Assembly (NCBI GenBank): GCA_958414825.1
Contig: CATYXQ010000065.1
Location: 1 to 9,142 of the forward strand
Origin: an uncultured Eubacteriales bacterium
GTDB lineage: Bacteria; Bacillota; Clostridia; Oscillospirales; CAG-272
Direction of reading: 5' to 3'
DNA: 9,142 bases
Made by a program: the position numbers and the translations under genes. How positions within the stretch are numbered: position 1 is the stretch's first letter; each line of letters starts with the position of its first letter. Of this stretch, positions 5,720 to 9,142 are shown piece after piece. A model generated the notes under the pieces. The model saw nothing but the letters and a program-made list of their open reading frames with translations. It was not told the DNA's origin and made no database searches.

Positions 5720-7947
5720 ACAACGCTTGGAATGGGTTTGAACCCGGACAATGGCAGGATGAAATCAACGTTCGCGACTTCATCCAGCGAAACTACACGC
5801 CCTATGACGGAGACGAGAGTTTCCTGACGCCGGCAACCGCCCGCACCCAGGAACTGATGCATAAACTCAACAATCTTTTTGCCCTTGAACGAGAGTTCGG
5901 CGGCGTACTGGACATCGATACCCAAACCGTCACCTCCCTTTTGAACTACAAGCCCGGATATCTGGACAAAGACAAGGAACTCATTGTCGGGTTGCAGACC
6001 GACCGACCGCTCAAAAGAGGCGTCAATCCTTTCGGCGGACTGAAAATGACTCGTGACGCCTGCCGCGCCTACGGATACGAACTTTCCCAAAAAGTGGAGG
6101 ACGAATTCCAGTACCGCACAACCCACAACGACGGCGTATTCCGTGCCTATAACGAAGAAACGCGCGCCGCCCGCCACTGCGGCTTGATTACCGGCCTGCC
6201 GGACGCCTACGGACGCGGACGTATCATCGGCGATTACCGCCGGGTTGCTCTCTATGGCATTGACCGTCTGATTGCGGAAAAGCAAAAGGACAAAACAGAA
6301 ATCGGTCGTCAAGAGATGAACGTGGAATCCATTCGCCAGTTAGAAGAGCTTTACCAGCAAATCAACTTTCTCGGCAAACTGAAAGACATGGCTGCTATGT
6401 ACGGCTTTGACATCTCGAAACCGGCCGCCAGTGCAAAAGAAGCCGTTCAGTGGCTTTATTTCGGTTACCTCGGCGCAATCAAAGAACAAAACGGCGCCGC
6501 CATGAGTCTCGGACGCACTTCCACATTCTTGGACATCTATTTTGAACGCGACATCCATGCCGGTCTGCTGGATGAATCCGGCGCACAGGAACTGATGGAC
6601 GATCTGGTGATGAAACTGCGGATGGCGCGCCACCTCCGCACCCCTGAATACAACGAACTGTTCGGCGGCGATCCTATGTGGATCACTGAGAGCATCGGCG
6701 GTATGGGCGAGGACGGCCGCCCTCTGGTCACCAAAAATTCTTACCGTATATTGCACACGCTTTACAATCTCGGTTCTTCTCCCGAACCAAACCTCACCGT
6801 TCTCTGGTCAACCTCACTGCCTGCACCGTTCAAGCGCTTCTGCGCCAAGGTTTCCTGCGAAACCGACGCGATTCAATATGAAAATGACGACCTGATGCGC
6901 CCCCGTTACGGTGATGATTACGCTATTGCCTGCTGTGTTTCCGCCATGCGCGTCGGCAAGGAAATGCAGTTCTTCGGCGCGCGCGCCAATCTGGCAAAAC
7001 TGCTTCTGATGTCTCTGAACGGCGGACGTGACGAGGTCAAAAATATGCAGGTCGGCCCGGTACATACACCCTATGAAGACGAATATTTGGACTATGACAA
7101 AGTTCTGGAACTGATGAACGTCTATCGCCCCTGGCTGGCACGGATGTATGCAAACACCATGAATATCATCCACTATATGCATGACAAATACGCCTATGAA
7201 AAAACACAAATGGCGCTGCACGATACCAACGTACACCGCTATATGGCTTTCGGCATCGCCGGTATGAGCGTGCTGGCCGACTCCCTTTCCGCTATAAAAT
7301 ATGCAAAAGTAAAATGTATCCGAAATCCCGAAACCGGCCTCATTACCGACTTTGAGATAGAGGGTGATTATCCGGCTTTCGGAAACGACGACGATCGCGT
7401 GGACTCTATCGCCTGCCAACAGGTAGAACTCTTTTATAACGAGCTTCGCAAGAACAAACTCTATCGAAATGCAGAGCACACGCTCTCCATCCTGACGATT
7501 ACCTCAAACGTAGTCTACGGCAAAAAAACCGGCTCCACACCTGACGGGCGCAAAGCGGGCGAACCATTCGCTCCGGGGGCAAACCCCATGCACGGACGCG
7601 AAAAAAACGGCGCGCTGGCTGCGCTGAATTCGGTAGCTAAGCTCTCCTATGACATCTGCCGCGACGGTATTTCAAACACCTTTTCCATCCTGCCGCAGGC
7701 GCTCGGTAAAACCGATGAAGAGCGCTATGCTAACCTCACTGCCCTGCTGGACGGCTATTTTGTTCAAATGGCGCACCATCTGAACGTCAACGTATTGAAC
7801 CCAGAAACTCTGATCGAAGCTTACAATGACCCTGAGAAATACCCAAATCTGACGATTCGCGTTTCCGGCTATGCAGTCAACTTCCACAAACTGACTCGTG
7901 AACAGCAGCGTGAAGTTATCTCCCGCACTTTCCACGCGCATGTATAG
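5716..7947 (+). CDS. pflB: Pyruvate formate-lyase (formate acetyltransferase)
   Basis: PflB is a glycyl-radical enzyme that splits pyruvate with CoA into acetyl-CoA and formate during anaerobic growth. From the ATG at 5716 it has 743 residues, a normal length for the family. The paired catalytic cysteines are Cys406-Cys407 in IACCVSAMRVGKE, and the radical glycine is Gly718 in RVSGYAVNF near the C-terminus, followed by the usual REVISRTF. The N-terminal W-x-G-F-x-P-G-x-W pattern is also typical. A longer in-frame reading from ATG 5566 would start inside the riboswitch and add 50 residues unlike the family, so it is rejected. AAAGGA at 5700-5705 is the likely ribosome binding site, 10 nt away. 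The gene is controlled by the upstream ZTP riboswitch and followed after 3 nt by its activase. Formate made here can feed formyl-THF synthesis for purines. Confidence 0.97.
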   Translation: MNNAWNGFEPGQWQDEINVRDFIQRNYTPYDGDESFLTPATARTQELMHKLNNLFALEREFGGVLDIDTQTVTSLLNYKPGYLDKDKELIVGLQTDRPLKRGVNPFGGLKMTRDACRAYGYELSQKVEDEFQYRTTHNDGVFRAYNEETRAARHCGLITGLPDAYGRGRIIGDYRRVALYGIDRLIAEKQKDKTEIGRQEMNVESIRQLEELYQQINFLGKLKDMAAMYGFDISKPAASAKEAVQWLYFGYLGAIKEQNGAAMSLGRTSTFLDIYFERDIHAGLLDESGAQELMDDLVMKLRMARHLRTPEYNELFGGDPMWITESIGGMGEDGRPLVTKNSYRILHTLYNLGSSPEPNLTVLWSTSLPAPFKRFCAKVSCETDAIQYENDDLMRPRYGDDYAIACCVSAMRVGKEMQFFGARANLAKLLLMSLNGGRDEVKNMQVGPVHTPYEDEYLDYDKVLELMNVYRPWLARMYANTMNIIHYMHDKYAYEKTQMALHDTNVHRYMAFGIAGMSVLADSLSAIKYAKVKCIRNPETGLITDFEIEGDYPAFGNDDDRVDSIACQQVELFYNELRKNKLYRNAEHTLSILTITSNVVYGKKTGSTPDGRKAGEPFAPGANPMHGREKNGALAALNSVAKLSYDICRDGISNTFSILPQALGKTDEERYANLTALLDGYFVQMAHHLNVNVLNPETLIEAYNDPEKYPNLTIRVSGYAVNFHKLTREQQREVISRTFHAHV

Positions 7948-7950
7948 CCA

Positions 7951-8670
7951 ATGGAAATATTGACAAAACCGGTCGTTGGCCGGATTCATTCCTTTCAGTC
8001 TCTTGGCGCGGTCGATGGACCGGGGCTCCGTTTTGTGATTTTCATGCAGGGATGTTCCCTGCGCTGTCTCTACTGTCACAATCCCGATACTTGGAATTTT
8101 TCCGGCGGCACGGAATATACACCGGATGCGATCGTGCGCAAGGTTCTGCGTTTTCGTCCATATTTTGGGGAAAAGGGCGGCGTGACCGTCACCGGCGGCG
8201 AACCCCTTGCCCAACCGGAATTTACGGCGGAACTGTTCCGCCTGCTGCAATGCAAGGGGATTCACACTGCACTTGACACCGCCGGCGTCGGCAATTTTCA
8301 AAAAACAGAAAAAGTGCTCCGCTATACTGACCTGGTTTTGGCGGACGTAAAATTTCTTTCCGAAACGGAATACCGGAAAAACTGCGGCGGAAGCTTCGAG
8401 GCGGTCATGGCTTTTCTCGAACAAGTGAAAAAACAAAAAATTCCGCTTTGGATCCGGCATGTCGTCGTTCCCAATCTGACGGACGATGAAGAACACATCC
8501 GAAAGCTCTCCACTTTTGCAAAAGCATATCCCAACCTGCAAAAAATCGAATTGCTCCCATTCCGCAAGCTCTGTCTTGAAAAATATCAGGCAATGGGTAT
8601 TCCGTTTCCGCTGATCGATACGCCGGAAATGTCCGAAACAACGATTGAAAAGCTCCGTCAATTTTTATAA
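7951..8670 (+). CDS. pflA: Pyruvate formate-lyase-activating enzyme (radical SAM)
   Basis: PflA uses a 4Fe-4S cluster and S-adenosylmethionine to abstract hydrogen from the radical glycine of PflB (Gly718 here), switching it on under anoxia. The 239 residues begin with GRIHSFQSLGAVDGPGLRF (10-28), a family hallmark. The cluster motif is Cys35-x3-Cys39-x2-Cys42 (CSLRCLYC), followed by HNPDTW. The SAM-binding GGEP is at 82-85. The length is close to E. coli PflA (246). It starts 3 nt after the pflB stop and has no recognisable Shine-Dalgarno, so its translation is probably coupled to pflB. It is the last gene of the riboswitch-controlled unit. Confidence 0.96.
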   Translation: MEILTKPVVGRIHSFQSLGAVDGPGLRFVIFMQGCSLRCLYCHNPDTWNFSGGTEYTPDAIVRKVLRFRPYFGEKGGVTVTGGEPLAQPEFTAELFRLLQCKGIHTALDTAGVGNFQKTEKVLRYTDLVLADVKFLSETEYRKNCGGSFEAVMAFLEQVKKQKIPLWIRHVVVPNLTDDEEHIRKLSTFAKAYPNLQKIELLPFRKLCLEKYQAMGIPFPLIDTPEMSETTIEKLRQFL

Positions 8671-8676
8671 TCCATC

Positions 8677-8709
8677 AACGTGTGCCGCACGGCACACGTT
8701 TTTTGTTTC
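8677..8709 (+). terminator. Intrinsic terminator after pflA
   Basis: AACGTGTGCC (8677-8686) pairs perfectly with GGCACACGTT (8691-8700) around the tetraloop GCAC and is followed by a T-rich tail (TTTTGTTT, joining the stem's final TT). It lies 6 nt after the pflA stop and closes the pfl transcript. Confidence 0.93.
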
Positions 8710-8793
8710 GGCTTTTCCTCTAAAACCATATCGGAATAAAATCGCAATCTTTAAATAAAAAGGAGCAAAAGAAACGCAATTACAACATTAGCC

Positions 8794-8822
8794 TTGAAAA
8801 AACGGCAATTCTATGCTATATT
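8794..8822 (+). promoter_or_regulatory. ung promoter with extended -10
   Basis: TTGAAA (8794-8799) and TATATT (8817-8822) are 17 nt apart, with TGC directly before the -10 (8814-8816), an extended -10 element. A start near 8829 leaves a leader of about 118 nt. A 10-bp direct repeat AAACGGCAAT occurs at 8800-8809 in the spacer and again at 8833-8842 just past the start. Confidence 0.75.
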
Positions 8823-8946
8823 ATAGATATTCAAACGGCAATATTCTACAAAGAATCTGTAAGATTAAACTAAATCCATTTTCAAACAACATTTCAGATT
8901 TAGCGGCAGACAAGTCCTTTAAAGTTCGGCTATCGGAGGTGCTGAC

Positions 8947-9142
8947 ATGGTTTCTTTGGGCAATAGCTGGGATACGCTTCTTGCAGACGAATTCTCAAAA
9001 GAATACTATCTGCGGATACGTGCGTTTCTGAAAAATGAATATCAAAATCCGAATTATCCCGTATATCCGGATATGTACGACATTTTCAACGCCCTGAAAA
9101 TTACCGATTACAATGCGGTCAAGGCCGTAATATTAGGGCAGT
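8947..9142 (+). CDS. ung: Uracil-DNA glycosylase, N-terminal part (cut by window end)
   Basis: Family 1 uracil-DNA glycosylase removes uracil from DNA to start base-excision repair. The ATG at 8947 follows GGAGG (8935-8939) at 7 nt. The 65 visible residues start MVSLGNSWDTLLADEF and include YYLRIRAFL, YPDMYDIFNALK and VKAVILGQ, the approach to the catalytic GQDPYH motif. The window ends one base into the codon after that Gln, where the catalytic Asp is expected, so the active site itself is not seen. It has its own promoter and is separated from pflA by a terminator. The 276-bp gap before it holds only the terminator and promoter described. Confidence 0.93.
   Translation, partial: MVSLGNSWDTLLADEFSKEYYLRIRAFLKNEYQNPNYPVYPDMYDIFNALKITDYNAVKAVILGQ

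Noticed and set aside
7672..8661. 329-codon minus-strand open frame across pflB end and pflA
   Set aside because: It is antisense to two clear enzymes, has no recognisable family features, and is explained by codon bias in the sense genes.
8813..9031. 72-codon plus-strand open frame before and inside ung
   Set aside because: It begins within the ung -10 region, has no ribosome binding site, and overlaps the clear ung start in another frame.

Overview
The window looks like chromosomal DNA of a fermentative anaerobe in the Firmicutes, probably Clostridia. This is inferred from pyruvate formate-lyase with its activase, a pfl-type (ZTP) riboswitch, AGGAG-type ribosome binding sites, near-consensus sigma-A promoters, and proteins resembling clostridial homologues. 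GC content is near 50% by eye. Nearly all of it is housekeeping metabolism. I see no insertion sequence, prophage, CRISPR array, tRNA or rRNA.

Layout: queA (queuosine in tRNA) reads leftward and dapA (lysine/diaminopimelate) reads rightward from a compact shared promoter region at 1167-1254. dapA ends at a strong terminator. A perfect TTGACA-17-TATAAT promoter then drives two adjacent GMP synthetase genes of different architecture: a 621-residue long-form enzyme with its own glutaminase domain, and a 326-residue stand-alone ATP-pyrophosphatase/dimerisation protein. A terminator closes that unit. Next is a gene-poor spacer of about 275 bp with a possible 42-codon minus-strand gene. After it come a strong promoter, a ZTP riboswitch with an overlapping terminator, a possible 21-codon leader peptide, pflB and pflA, and another terminator. 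The window ends inside a uracil-DNA glycosylase gene (ung) that has its own promoter.

Metabolic logic: GMP synthetase completes GMP synthesis from XMP. PflB makes acetyl-CoA and formate from pyruvate, and formate can charge tetrahydrofolate for purine synthesis. A ZTP riboswitch senses the purine intermediate ZMP/ZTP, which accumulates when 10-formyl-THF is short, so its place before pflBA fits a switch that raises formate supply. The guaA pair and pflBA are separate transcription units, but both bear on purine supply.

Most worth a second look: the tandem, architecturally different GMP synthetases; the short leader ORF between the riboswitch terminator and pflB, with an ATGA overlap; a Cys in place of a catalytic-triad Tyr in DapA; the small minus-strand ORF with a strong ribosome binding site; and the palindrome in the queA/dapA divergent promoter. 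I did not find a clear undescribed multi-gene system.
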